From: Pseudomonas soli
Lineage (GTDB): Bacteria; Pseudomonadota; Gammaproteobacteria; Pseudomonadales; Pseudomonadaceae
Reading direction: 5' to 3'
Assembly (NCBI RefSeq): GCF_900110655.1
Contig: NZ_FOEQ01000014.1
Location: forward strand, 62,001-126,000
DNA length: 64,000 nucleotides
The notes below the pieces were generated by a model that saw only the letters and a program-made list of their open reading frames with translations, did not search any database and was not told the DNA's origin. This document shows, piece after piece, positions 16,451 to 25,601 of this stretch. The number at the start of each line of letters is the position of its first letter. Position 1 is the stretch's first letter. A program made the translations under genes and the position numbers.

Positions 16451-18243
16451 AACCACCCCTCTTGCATGCCCAGGCACGTATCGTCGCGGGCCTCGAGCAA
16501 AGCGAGGTCATTATGGCAGCCCGGCACTTCCCAGGTGAGGAAATAACGCGCGGCCTGGAGCTTGCCCAGGTAGAAGTCGCGGTCGCTGCCCTTGAGCAGG
16601 CCGACCTCGGCATGGATCGCCTGCTCCAGCCAGCGCCAGCCGATCACGCAGTGGCCGAAGGCCTTGAGGTACAGCGCCGAGTTGGCCAGGGCCCCAGCGA
16701 CCTTGCCTTGGCCCAGGTCACCGAGCAGGGCGAGGGCGACCGCTTGAAGGCGATTGACCAACTGCTCCAGCGGCTGGCGCAGTGTGTCGAGGTTCGGGTG
16801 ATGGCTGGCGCGCTCGCAGGTGCCGGCGATCAGGCGGATCAGTTGCTTGAGCCCGGCGCCGTTGTTCTGCGCCAGCTTGCGCCCGAGCAGGTCGAGGGAC
16901 TGGATGCCTTCGGTACCTTCGTGGATCGGGTTGAGGCGGTTGTCGCGGTAGTACTGCTCGACCGGGTACTCGCGGGTATAGCCGTGGCCGCCGAGGATCT
17001 GGATCGCCAGCTCGTTGGCCTTCAGGCAGAACGCCGAAGGCCAGGACTTGACGATGGGCGTGAGCAGGTCGAGCAGCTCCAGGGCTTGCCGGCGTGCCTC
17101 TGCATCCGCCGCGGTGTGGGTGTCATCGAACAACCGGGCCGCGTACAGGCCCAGGTCGAAGGCACCCTCCACGTAGGCCTTCTGTGCCAGCAGCATGCGC
17201 TTGACGTCGCTGTGCTCGATGATCGGCACGGCGGGGCTGTGCGGGTCCTTGTTGTCCGGCAGGCGGCCCTGTGGGCGTTGGCGGGCGTACTCCAGTGAAT
17301 ACAGGTAACCGGCGTAGCCGAGCATCACCGCGCCCATGCCGACGCCGATGCGCGCCTCGTTCATCATCTGGAACATGCAGGCCAGGCCCTGGTGCGGCTG
17401 GCCGACCAGGTAGCCGACGCACTGGCCGTTGTCGCCGAAATTGAGCGCGGTAGAAGTGGTGCCGCGCCAGCCCATCTTGTGAAACAGCCCGGCCAGCAGC
17501 ACATCGTTGCGCGGGCCCAGGCTGCCGTCGGGGTTGACCAGATACTTGGGCACGATGAATAGCGAGATGCCCTTCACCCCGGCTGGTGCGTCCGGCAGCT
17601 TGGCCAGGACCATGTGCACGATGTTCTCGGACAACTCGTGATCGCCGCCGGAGATGAAGATCTTGTTGCCCTTGAGCCGGTAGCTGCCGTCGCCTGCGGG
17701 TTCGGCGCGGCTGCGGATATCGGCCAGTGACGAGCCGGCATGGGGCTCGGTCAGGGCCATGGTGCCGAAGTAGCGGCCCTCGATCATCGGCTGCAGGAAC
17801 AGGCGCTTCTGCTCTTCAGTGCCGAAACTCTCGATCAGGTTGGCCGCGCCCATGGTCAGGAACGGGTAGGCCGTGGTGCCAGCGTTGGCCGCCTGGAAGT
17901 GGGCGAAGCAGGCCTGCGATACCAGGCTTGGCAACTGCATGCCGCCGACGTCGAAGTCGCGGTTGGCGTTGAGAAAGCCCGCTTCGAGGAAGGCGTCCAC
18001 GGCCGGTTTCACTTCCGGGATCAGCTCGGCGCGGCCGTCCACGTAACGTGGCTCGTTTTCATCGGCTTTGCGGTTGTGCGGGGCGAAGTACTTTTCAGCA
18101 ATGGTGCGTGCGGTGGTCAGCGCCGCGTCGAAGGTCTCGCGGCTGTGCTCGGCGAAGCGCGGACGCTGGGTCAGGGCCTCGGCGTCGAGGACTTCGTAGA
18201 GTTCGAAGGCGAGGTTGCGGCTGCTGAGGAGTTGCTCGGACAT
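16447..18243 (-). CDS. Acyl-CoA dehydrogenase family protein (large, ~600 aa type)
   Basis: A 598-residue flavoprotein of the acyl-CoA dehydrogenase superfamily, in the long subgroup that includes DmdC-like enzymes. After an N-terminal helical domain comes the FAD-binding segment YFGTMALTEPHAGSSLADIRSRA (about 155-178), with GNKIFISGGDHE after it. The middle contains MMNEARIGVGMGAVMLGYAGYLYSLEYARQR (about 290-320), then ILGGHGYTREYPVEQYYRDNRLNPIHEGTEGIQSLDLLGRKL (about 412-453), where Glu in HEGTEGIQ is a candidate catalytic base region. A C-terminal extension of ~125 residues is typical of this subgroup. The substrate (probably medium- or long-chain acyl-CoA) cannot be told. The stop codon TAG lies within the CTAG target site of the adjacent MITE-like element. 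Confidence 0.9.
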   Translation of the reverse strand: MSEQLLSSRNLAFELYEVLDAEALTQRPRFAEHSRETFDAALTTARTIAEKYFAPHNRKADENEPRYVDGRAELIPEVKPAVDAFLEAGFLNANRDFDVGGMQLPSLVSQACFAHFQAANAGTTAYPFLTMGAANLIESFGTEEQKRLFLQPMIEGRYFGTMALTEPHAGSSLADIRSRAEPAGDGSYRLKGNKIFISGGDHELSENIVHMVLAKLPDAPAGVKGISLFIVPKYLVNPDGSLGPRNDVLLAGLFHKMGWRGTTSTALNFGDNGQCVGYLVGQPHQGLACMFQMMNEARIGVGMGAVMLGYAGYLYSLEYARQRPQGRLPDNKDPHSPAVPIIEHSDVKRMLLAQKAYVEGAFDLGLYAARLFDDTHTAADAEARRQALELLDLLTPIVKSWPSAFCLKANELAIQILGGHGYTREYPVEQYYRDNRLNPIHEGTEGIQSLDLLGRKLAQNNGAGLKQLIRLIAGTCERASHHPNLDTLRQPLEQLVNRLQAVALALLGDLGQGKVAGALANSALYLKAFGHCVIGWRWLEQAIHAEVGLLKGSDRDFYLGKLQAARYFLTWEVPGCHNDLALLEARDDTCLGMQEGWF

Positions 18244-18539
18244 GGCGGCATTCCTGGTTCGGGTTGCAGCGAGTCTAGGCGGGGTGGTGGGGCAGGGGAC
18301 AGGTTAATTGGTGTGGGTGATATGGGGGCAGAAGTGGCCATCGCCCAGGCTGCCTCGGGCGCCGGGCGCTATGGATTCCCACCAAGGCCGCTGTCGCGGG
18401 CTGCCGTTTCTCGAGCCGGGCTAGCATGAACCTTTCACCCTAACACCTGCCTGCAGCTGTCGAGACTAGTAAAAGTACCAGTTTCAGAGTGCTCCACGAC
18501 TATCAATACTTGTTTGAGATTCCTTTTGGCAGGTGTGCG

Positions 18540-19550
18540 ATGAAGTATTTTTTCTATATGGAAGGTAGGCCTGTTGTCGTCGGGGAAGTGGGGGCGGGCA
18601 GGCGTATCGTGCGTGGAGCCGGAGGTGCCTTGGCTCAGGTCGGGCAGCGCGACGGGCTGCTTACCGGCACACGCAGCGATGGTTCGATCACCTTCAGCGC
18701 CTGGGGCTCCGGGCATTTTGGCCATGTCTATGGTCCCTACGGCTTTGAGCCTTCTGGGGATCACGCTGCCTTACTGGGCTATGCCGGTTATCTACGGGAC
18801 TCGGAACCTGGCCGCTATCTGTTGGGAAATGGGCATCGTATGTACAGCACGAGGCTGATGCGCTTTAACAGCCCTGATGTACTGAGTCCATTTGCTGCCG
18901 GAGGGTTGAATGCATATGCCTATAGTGAGGGAGACCCCATCAATCGTATTGATCCCTCAGGACGGGTTGGATATCAATTTAACCAGACAACCGTAGGGAG
19001 ATGGCCAGAACAGCGCGTTGTCTGGAGTAGGACAGTCCCACAGGTAAACAGCCAGAGTCCTGGCAGTGTGGTTTTTACCGGCGCAGCAAACTTAACGGAT
19101 GCAATGACGCTCCATGTGGACAATCGTGACAGATTTGTGGGGCCAAACTATGACGCATTGCAAGCCGATTTTGAAAGTCTGATCCCCTTGGGCATGAAGC
19201 CGGAAGACTATGGTCAGTGGGTTTCCCCTGAATTGAGCAAGCAGTCACTGCTTGTCAACAGACGGTCTGCAGTGGGGGCGCTAGAAATTTTGGATAGTCT
19301 TGCGTCCGGCGATTACAGGATGGATCACCAGAATCTCTATTTGATAAACAAGAAGACGAGGAGTGTAAAGATTCATGGAGGAGTTATTAGCTCCGATGCC
19401 AAGGAGGTTTTCCATCAATATCTTGTGTTCAAGGAGTCTGTTCCCTTGCACAAGAGGCTGCTAGGTGATCAGTGGAAAAGAAAGTTTTCGAATACGCAAC
19501 AATACGTAAATCTTAAGATGGCGTTAGAAATAAGGGCTTACTGGAATTAG
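18540..19550 (+). CDS. Orphan RHS-repeat-associated core protein with unknown C-terminal domain
   Basis: A 336-residue protein in two parts. Residues 1-141 match the short RHS-associated segment found in many dispersed pseudomonad genes: YFFYMEGRP near the start, YGPYGFEPSGD, LGYAGYLRDSEPGRYLLGNGHRMYSTRLMRFNSPD-type spacing, then the core hallmark GGLNAYAYSEGDPINRIDPSG. Residues 142-336 form a separate, hydrophilic domain I do not recognise, the place where RHS proteins carry variable toxin domains. The DNA coding this part is AT-richer than its neighbours (38% G+C at 19321-19380), a sign of transfer. There is no obvious immunity gene or secretion gene next to it. The ATG at 18540 has AGGTG just upstream; a TTG or ATG further up would add a non-family extension. 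A toxin function is only a possibility. Confidence 0.8.
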   Translation: MKYFFYMEGRPVVVGEVGAGRRIVRGAGGALAQVGQRDGLLTGTRSDGSITFSAWGSGHFGHVYGPYGFEPSGDHAALLGYAGYLRDSEPGRYLLGNGHRMYSTRLMRFNSPDVLSPFAAGGLNAYAYSEGDPINRIDPSGRVGYQFNQTTVGRWPEQRVVWSRTVPQVNSQSPGSVVFTGAANLTDAMTLHVDNRDRFVGPNYDALQADFESLIPLGMKPEDYGQWVSPELSKQSLLVNRRSAVGALEILDSLASGDYRMDHQNLYLINKKTRSVKIHGGVISSDAKEVFHQYLVFKESVPLHKRLLGDQWKRKFSNTQQYVNLKMALEIRAYWN

Positions 19551-19587
19551 CCAACATGATCAGCGCCCCTACCTGTTCACCCATAAG

Positions 19588-19657
19588 CATCGCGGGGCAA
19601 GCCCGCTCCCACAAAGTCCAAAACACGACCTTGTAGGAACGGGCTTGCCCCGCGATG
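19588..19657. repeat. REP pair (inverted)
   Basis: Left arm CATCGCGGGGCAAGCCCG plus CTCCCACAA (19588-19614) is mirrored by the right arm TTGTAGGAACGGGCTTGCC plus CCGCGATG (19631-19657), with two mismatches and a 16-base spacer. It fills the gap between the convergent RHS gene and putA and could end both transcripts. Confidence 0.88.
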
Positions 19658-19669
19658 GTGTCAGCCGTC

Positions 19670-22600
19670 TTAACCGATGGTCATCAGGCTGGCGTTACCA
19701 CCCGCTGCCGCGGTGTTCACGCTCACCGCCCGCTCGATCACCAGGCGCTCCAGGGCGATCTGGTGATCGCCGCTCGACAGTCCATGCACGCCGACGATCG
19801 CGCCGGCACGCTTGGCCACCTGCTCGCAGACGCCGCGCAACTGGTCGGAGTGACCGTGGTGGATGACCGCGTCGAAGGCGACCTCATCCTTGCTCCAGTC
19901 CGCCACCAGCTTGATCTTCGCTTGCAGCTCCTTCGGCAGTCGGGCGCGCACGGTCTTGCCCGGCTCGCCGTCCTGGAACACCGCCGAGCTACCCACGGCC
20001 AGTACCGCCGCCAGCTGGGCCAGCAAGTCGGCCTCGTTGTCGGCCAGGCACAGCACGTGTTCGCGTGGCAGCACGCTGTAGGTGTTGCGCTCGCCGGTCG
20101 GGCCTGGCAGCACGCGGGTGATGCCGCTCTGCGACTGCTCGGCGAACTGCTCGCACAGCGCGACCAGGTCGTTCATCTGGCTGCTGGCCGCCCAGGTCTT
20201 GAGGGTGGTCAACGTCTTGAGCTGCTGGTCGCGCAGGGTGGTGTCGGCCTTGCTGCGCGCGTCGTCGGCCTGGAAGTGGCGGGCGATGGCGTCGGCCGGG
20301 CGGGTCGACAGCAGGCGGTACAGGTACAGCGGGCCGCCGGCTTTCGGGCCGGTGCCCGACAGGCCTTCACCGCCGAACGGCTGCACCCCGACCACGGCGC
20401 CGACGATGTTGCGGTTGACGTACATGTTGCCGGCGTTGACGTTGTCCACCACCTTGGCGATGGTCTCGTCGATGCGGGTGTGCACGCCCAGGGTCAGGCC
20501 GTAGCCGGAAGCGTTGATCTGCTCGATCAGCTGGTCCAGGTCCTTGCGGTTGTAGCGCACCACGTGCAGCACCGGGCCGAAGATTTCGCGCTTGAGCTCG
20601 TCGAAGCTTTCCAGTTCGATCAGGGTCGGCATCACGAAGGTGCCGCGCTTGATTTCTTCACCCTCGGCGATGGCCACCTGGTAAACGCTGCGGCCTTTGT
20701 CGCGCATGCCCTGGATGTGCTTCTCGATGCCGGCCTTGGCTTCGGCGTCGATCACCGGGCCGATGTCCACCGACAGGCGCTCCGGGTTGCCCAGGCGGCT
20801 TTCGGCCATGGCGCCCTTGAGCATCTCGATCACGCGGTCGGCGGAGTCCTCCTGCAGGCACAGCACACGCAGGGCCGAGCAACGCTGGCCGGCGCTGTCG
20901 AAGGCCGAGGACACCACATCGATCACCACCTGCTCGGTCAGCGCCGAGGAGTCGACGATCATCGCGTTCTGGCCGCCGGTTTCGGCGATCAGCGGGATCG
21001 GACGGCCCTGGTTGTCCAGGCGCCCGGCAATGTTGCGTTGCAGCAGGCGGGCGACTTCGGTGGAGCCGGTGAACATCACGCCCTTGACGCGCTCGTCACC
21101 GACCAGGCCGGCGCCGACGGTTTCGCCCTGGCCCGGCAGCAGTTGCAGCACGCCTTCGGGGATGCCGGCTTCCAGCATCAGGCGCACGGCCTGGGCGGCG
21201 ATCAGCGGGGTCTGCTCGGCCGGCTTGGCCAATACCGGGTTGCCGGCGGCCAGGGCCGCGGCCACCTGGCCGGAGAAGATCGCCAGCGGGAAGTTCCACG
21301 GGCTGATGCACACCACCGGACCCAAAGGGCGGCAGTTGTCGTTGCGCAGGTCGTTGCGTGCCTGCACCGCGTAGTAGCGCAGGAAATCCACCGCCTCGCG
21401 CACTTCGGCGATGGCGTTGGCGAAGGTCTTGCCGGCTTCGCGTACCAGCAGGCCCATCAGCGGCTGGATATCGGCTTCCATCAGGTCGGCGGCGCGTTCG
21501 AGGATCGCGGCGCGCTCGGCCGGCGGGGTGGCCTGCCAGATCGGCGCGGCGTTGAGCGCGCACTGGATGGCGTTGTCGACGTCGGTGACGGTGGCTTCCT
21601 GCACATGGCCGACCACATCGCGATGATCGGACGGGTTGAGCACCGGTGCGGCCGGCTGTTCGCTGGCGGCGCAAGCCAGCAGCGGCGTGGCTTTCCAGTC
21701 GTTGTGTGCGGTGGCCAGCAGGGCGCAGGACAGCGACGCCAGGCGGTGTTCGTTGGCCATGTCGATGCCGGCCGAGTTGGCCCGCTCGCTGCCATAAAGC
21801 GCGCGCGGCATCGGGATGCGCGGGTGCGGCAGGCCGATGCTGCCTTCCTGGGTGCCCATGCGCTCGATGCTGGCGACCGGGTCGGCTACCAGTTCCTGGA
21901 TCGAGATCGAGTGATCGGCGATGCGGTTGACGAACGAAGTGTTGGCACCATTCTCCAGCAGGCGGCGGACCAGATATGCCAGCAGAGTTTCGTGGGTGCC
22001 GACCGGGGCGTATACGCGGCACGGACGGTTTAGCTTACCTTCGGAGACTTTGCCTACCACTTGCTCGTACAGCGGCTCGCCCATCCCGTGCAGGCATTGG
22101 AACTCGTACTGGCCTGGGTAGTAGTTCTGCCCGGCAATGGTGTAAATGGCCGACAGGGTGTGGGCGTTGTGGGTGGCGAACTGCGGATAGATGGCTTCTG
22201 GCACGGCCAGCAGCTTGCGGGCGCAGGCGACGTAGGACACGTCGGTATACACCTTGCGGGTGTAGACCGGATAGCCTTCCAGCCCCTCGACCTGGGCGCG
22301 CTTGATCTCACTGTCCCAGTAAGCGCCCTTCACCAGGCGGATCATCAGGCGGTGACGGCTGCGCTTGGCCAGGTCGATGACGTAGTCGATCACGTACGGG
22401 CAGCGCTTCTGGTATGCCTGGATGACGAAGCCGATGCCGTTCCAGCCGGCCAGCGACGGCTCGAAGCACAGACGCTCGAGCAGGTCCAGCGACAGCTCCA
22501 GGCGGTCGGCTTCCTCAGCGTCGATGTTCAGGCCGATGTCGTATTGCTTGGCCAGCAGGGTCAGCGACAGCAGGCGCGGGTACAGCTCGCTCATCACGCG

Positions 22601-23620
22601 CTCGTACTGGGCGCGGCTGTAGCGCGGGTGCAGGGCCGAGAGCTTGATCGAGATGCCCGGGCCTTCATAGATGCCGCGGCCGTGCGAGGCCTTGCCGATC
22701 GAGTGGATCGCCTGCTCGTAGGAGGCCAGGTATTTCTGCGCGTCGTGCTCGGTCAGCGCGGCTTCGCCGAGCATGTCGTAGCTGTAGCGGAAGCCCTTGG
22801 ATTCGAACTTGCTGGCGTTGGCCAGGGCCTCGGCGATGGTCTCGCCGGTGACGAACTGTTCGCCCATCAGGCGCATGGCCATGTCGACGCCCTTGCGGAT
22901 CATCGGCTCGCCGCTCTTGCCGATGATGCGGGTGAGCGAGGAGGTCAGGCCGGATTCGTTGTGGGTGCTGACCAGCTTGCCGGTCAGCAGCAGGCCCCAG
23001 GTGGCGGCGTTGACGAACAACGATGGGCTGTTGCCCAGGTGTGGCTGCCAGTTGCCGGTGCTGATCTTGTCGCGGATCAGTGCGTCACGGGTGCCTTTGT
23101 CGGGGATGCGCAGCAGGGCTTCGGCCAGGCACATCAACGCCACGCCTTCTTGCGAGGACAGCGAGAACTCCTGCAGCAGGCCCTGGACGATACCGGCGCG
23201 GCCACCGGCGCTCTTCTGGTTGCGCAGCTTGTCGGCCAGGCTGGCGGCCAGCTTGTTGGTGGCTTCGGCCTGGGCCGCGGGCAGGCGAGCCTGCTCCAGC
23301 AACATCGGCACTACTTCCTGCTCGGGGCGGCGGTAGGCGGCGGTGATCGCCGAGCGCAGGACCGACTGCGGCAGGATGCTTTCGGCGAATTCCAGGAAGC
23401 ACTGGTGGGCGTGGTCGGCGGCGACTTCGCCGGCGTCGTCGCCAGCGGCGGCATGGCCGTTGAGGTCGTTCAGGGTGGCGCCACCCTCGAGCTTCTCGAG
23501 ATAGTTGAAGATCGCTTGCTTGATCAACCAGTGCGGCGTGCGGTCGATGGACTGCGCAGCTGCTTTGAGTCGCTCACGGGTCGGGTCGTCGAGTTTGACC
23601 CCAAGGGTGGTCGTCGCCAT
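19670..23620 (-). CDS. putA: PutA: proline dehydrogenase / P5C dehydrogenase and put repressor
   Basis: A 1316-residue trifunctional enzyme that oxidises proline to glutamate at the membrane and represses put genes when proline is absent. Domains in order: N-terminal ribbon-helix-helix DNA-binding domain (1-47; TTTLGVKLDDPTRERLKAA), FAD-dependent proline dehydrogenase (about 190-560; YYPGQYEFQCLHGMGEPLYEQV), NAD-dependent glutamate semialdehyde dehydrogenase (about 650-1120; Glu in ETGGQNAMIVDSSA and catalytic Cys in SAGQRCSALR), and a C-terminal lid domain. Full length is typical of the RHH-bearing type B PutA. The GAGG before its ATG is a good ribosome-binding site. It is divergent from putP with six GTTGCA hexamers between them, matching the known PutA operator core. 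Confidence 0.98.
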   Translation of the reverse strand: MATTTLGVKLDDPTRERLKAAAQSIDRTPHWLIKQAIFNYLEKLEGGATLNDLNGHAAAGDDAGEVAADHAHQCFLEFAESILPQSVLRSAITAAYRRPEQEVVPMLLEQARLPAAQAEATNKLAASLADKLRNQKSAGGRAGIVQGLLQEFSLSSQEGVALMCLAEALLRIPDKGTRDALIRDKISTGNWQPHLGNSPSLFVNAATWGLLLTGKLVSTHNESGLTSSLTRIIGKSGEPMIRKGVDMAMRLMGEQFVTGETIAEALANASKFESKGFRYSYDMLGEAALTEHDAQKYLASYEQAIHSIGKASHGRGIYEGPGISIKLSALHPRYSRAQYERVMSELYPRLLSLTLLAKQYDIGLNIDAEEADRLELSLDLLERLCFEPSLAGWNGIGFVIQAYQKRCPYVIDYVIDLAKRSRHRLMIRLVKGAYWDSEIKRAQVEGLEGYPVYTRKVYTDVSYVACARKLLAVPEAIYPQFATHNAHTLSAIYTIAGQNYYPGQYEFQCLHGMGEPLYEQVVGKVSEGKLNRPCRVYAPVGTHETLLAYLVRRLLENGANTSFVNRIADHSISIQELVADPVASIERMGTQEGSIGLPHPRIPMPRALYGSERANSAGIDMANEHRLASLSCALLATAHNDWKATPLLACAASEQPAAPVLNPSDHRDVVGHVQEATVTDVDNAIQCALNAAPIWQATPPAERAAILERAADLMEADIQPLMGLLVREAGKTFANAIAEVREAVDFLRYYAVQARNDLRNDNCRPLGPVVCISPWNFPLAIFSGQVAAALAAGNPVLAKPAEQTPLIAAQAVRLMLEAGIPEGVLQLLPGQGETVGAGLVGDERVKGVMFTGSTEVARLLQRNIAGRLDNQGRPIPLIAETGGQNAMIVDSSALTEQVVIDVVSSAFDSAGQRCSALRVLCLQEDSADRVIEMLKGAMAESRLGNPERLSVDIGPVIDAEAKAGIEKHIQGMRDKGRSVYQVAIAEGEEIKRGTFVMPTLIELESFDELKREIFGPVLHVVRYNRKDLDQLIEQINASGYGLTLGVHTRIDETIAKVVDNVNAGNMYVNRNIVGAVVGVQPFGGEGLSGTGPKAGGPLYLYRLLSTRPADAIARHFQADDARSKADTTLRDQQLKTLTTLKTWAASSQMNDLVALCEQFAEQSQSGITRVLPGPTGERNTYSVLPREHVLCLADNEADLLAQLAAVLAVGSSAVFQDGEPGKTVRARLPKELQAKIKLVADWSKDEVAFDAVIHHGHSDQLRGVCEQVAKRAGAIVGVHGLSSGDHQIALERLVIERAVSVNTAAAGGNASLMTIG

Positions 23621-23690
23621 TTCTTATCCTCGTTATTGCCACGGATGTGGCCTAAGCTGGCGGCAAGATTAGCCTGTAGGACAATTCGGG

Positions 23691-23927
23691 TGCAACCGGG
23701 TGCAACCCGATTTTTTCAAGGTAAAGGTGCTACTCGTCTGAAGGATGTTTCCATACAACCGAAACGGTCTTTATTGGTTCAATTTGTTATGGAAAACGCT
23801 TTGTTTGCTCCGAATTGGAGCAAGAATGCGGTTTTATCTGAAAATGCATGGCTGGGTGCAACTGGCAAATGAAAAATGGTTGCACCTCGTTCACGTTGTT
23901 GCATAGGATTCGCCGCCTGGGTGCAAC
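23691..23927. promoter_or_regulatory. putA-putP control region with six GTTGCA sites
   Basis: The 361-bp gap between putA and putP (23621-23981) holds six copies of GTTGCA or its complement TGCAAC: 23691-23696, 23701-23706, 23857-23862, 23879-23884, 23898-23903 and 23922-23927. GTTGCA is the core recognised by the ribbon-helix-helix domain of enterobacterial PutA. Two copies lie 10 bp apart near putA, and four lie at about 20-bp steps near putP. The stretch between the clusters (about 23707-23856) is AT-rich and probably contains the divergent promoters; I could not fix their -35/-10 elements. Confidence 0.75.
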
Positions 23928-23981
23928 CGCCGTCGTGCACGGCGGGTCGCAAGAGATAAAAACAACGCCAGGGCACAACTC

Positions 23982-25457
23982 ATGGGCAATCCACTAACGA
24001 TCACTTTCGTGGTCTACATTGCGGTAATGGTGCTGATCGGCTTTGCCGCCTATCGCTCCACCAAGAACCTTTCCGACTATATTCTCGGCGGCCGTAGTCT
24101 CGGCAGCGTGGTCACCGCGCTTTCCGCCGGCGCATCGGACATGAGCGGCTGGCTGCTGATGGGCCTGCCGGGCGCCATCTACTTCGCCGGCCTTTCCGAG
24201 GCCTGGATCGCCATCGGCCTGACCGTTGGCGCCTACCTGAACTGGTTGTTCGTCGCTGGCCGGCTGCGTGTGCAGACCGAACACAACGGCGATGCCCTGA
24301 CACTGCCGGACTACTTCGCCAGCCGTTTCGAAGATCAAACCGGCCTGCTGCGGATCATCTCGGCGATCGTCATCCTGGTTTTCTTCACCATCTACTGCGC
24401 CTCCGGCATTGTCGCCGGCGCCCGTCTGTTCGAAAGCACCTTCGGCATGTCCTATGAGACCGCCCTGTGGGCCGGTGCCGCAGCCACCATCGCCTACACC
24501 TTCGTCGGTGGCTTCCTGGCGGTGAGCTGGACCGACACCGTGCAGGCCTCGCTGATGATCTTCGCGCTGATTCTGACTCCGGTGATCGTGTTGATCTCCA
24601 CCGGCGGCTTCGACCAGACCTTCGCTGCCATCGACGCGGTGAACCCGGCGCACTTCGACATGTTCAAGGGCGCCACCTTCATCGGCATCATCTCGCTGAT
24701 GGGCTGGGGCCTGGGCTACTTCGGCCAGCCGCACATCCTGGCGCGGTTCATGGCTGCCGACTCGGTGAAGTCGATTGCCAACGCCCGTCGCATCTCCATG
24801 ACCTGGATGATCCTCTGCCTGGCCGGTACCTGCGCCGTGGGCTTCTTCGGTATCGCCTACTTCTCGGCGCACCCTGACCTGGCCGGTCCGGTCACCGAAA
24901 ACCACGAGCGCGTCTTCATCGAGCTGGCCAAGATCCTGTTCAACCCATGGGTCGCCGGTGTGCTGCTTTCGGCCATCCTGGCGGCGGTGATGAGCACCCT
25001 GAGCTGCCAACTGCTGGTGTGCTCCAGCGCCCTGACCGAAGACTTCTACAAGGCCTTCCTGCGCAAGAACGCTTCGCAGAAGGAGCTGGTATGGGTCGGT
25101 CGCATGATGGTGCTGGCCGTCGCGTTGATCGCCATCGCCATGGCCGCGAACCCCGAAAACCGCGTGCTGGGTCTGGTGGCCTACGCCTGGGCCGGCTTCG
25201 GTGCCGCCTTCGGCCCTGTCGTGCTGCTTTCGGTGCTGTGGAAAGGCATGACCCGCAATGGCGCGTTGGCGGGCATCGTGGTCGGTGCGCTGACCGTGAT
25301 CGTCTGGAAACAGCTGGATACCGGCCTGTATGAGATCATCCCGGGCTTCCTGTTCGCCAGCATCGCCATCTTCCTGGTGAGCAAGCTTGGCAGCCCGACG
25401 AACAGCATGGTTTCGCGTTTTGAAACCGCTGATGCGCAGTATCACGCCGACAAGTAA
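23982..25457 (+). CDS. putP: Sodium/proline symporter
   Basis: A 491-residue sodium:solute symporter of the SSF family with about 13 transmembrane helices, importing proline with Na+. The N-terminal helix (ITFVVYIAVMVLIGFAAYRST) and the PutP pattern LSDYILGGRSLGSVVTALSAGASDMSGWLLMGLPGA (about 28-65) are diagnostic, including the Asp and Ser/Gly residues of the Na+/proline site. WGLGYFGQPHILARFMA (about 236-252) is another PutP signature. It is transcribed away from putA from a shared control region and is expected to be repressed by PutA and induced by proline. The REP hairpin after it carries a short T-run. Confidence 0.97.
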   Translation: MGNPLTITFVVYIAVMVLIGFAAYRSTKNLSDYILGGRSLGSVVTALSAGASDMSGWLLMGLPGAIYFAGLSEAWIAIGLTVGAYLNWLFVAGRLRVQTEHNGDALTLPDYFASRFEDQTGLLRIISAIVILVFFTIYCASGIVAGARLFESTFGMSYETALWAGAAATIAYTFVGGFLAVSWTDTVQASLMIFALILTPVIVLISTGGFDQTFAAIDAVNPAHFDMFKGATFIGIISLMGWGLGYFGQPHILARFMAADSVKSIANARRISMTWMILCLAGTCAVGFFGIAYFSAHPDLAGPVTENHERVFIELAKILFNPWVAGVLLSAILAAVMSTLSCQLLVCSSALTEDFYKAFLRKNASQKELVWVGRMMVLAVALIAIAMAANPENRVLGLVAYAWAGFGAAFGPVVLLSVLWKGMTRNGALAGIVVGALTVIVWKQLDTGLYEIIPGFLFASIAIFLVSKLGSPTNSMVSRFETADAQYHADK

Positions 25458-25484
25458 TACCTGCTGATTCGGCGTTGTCCCTGT

Positions 25485-25549
25485 CGCGGGACAAGCCCGC
25501 TCCTACGCAGCCTCTTCAAGTGGCGTGGGAGAGGGCTTGTCCCGCGATG
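25485..25549. repeat. REP pair after putP, possible terminator
   Basis: TCGCGGGACAAGCCCGCTCC plus TACGC (25485-25509) pairs with GCGTGGGAGAGGGCTTGTCC plus CGCGA (25524-25548), with a 14-base loop and two mismatches. The sequence TGCTTTTT follows, so the structure may also end putP transcription. It belongs to the GGGACAAGCCC subtype, also seen after hldE. Confidence 0.82.
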
Positions 25550-25601
25550 CTTTTTGCGGCGGTCAAGGCAAGGTAAACTTGTCGCCTTCGCAGGAGCTGC
25601 C

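Noticed and set aside
18244..18539. Immunity or partner gene for the RHS protein upstream of it
   Set aside because: No open frame with a start, ribosome-binding site and sensible length was seen on either strand; the region is simply intergenic between divergent genes.
19655..22033. Long plus-strand open frame (792 codons) opposite putA
   Set aside because: It is antisense to the clear PutA coding sequence, has low-complexity Gly/His/Val/Gln-rich composition typical of GC-rich shadow frames, and no family motif.
23621..23981. CRISPR-like or integron-like repeats in the putA-putP gap
   Set aside because: The repeated TGCAAC/GTTGCA hexamers are too short and occur in both orientations; they fit PutA operator sites.
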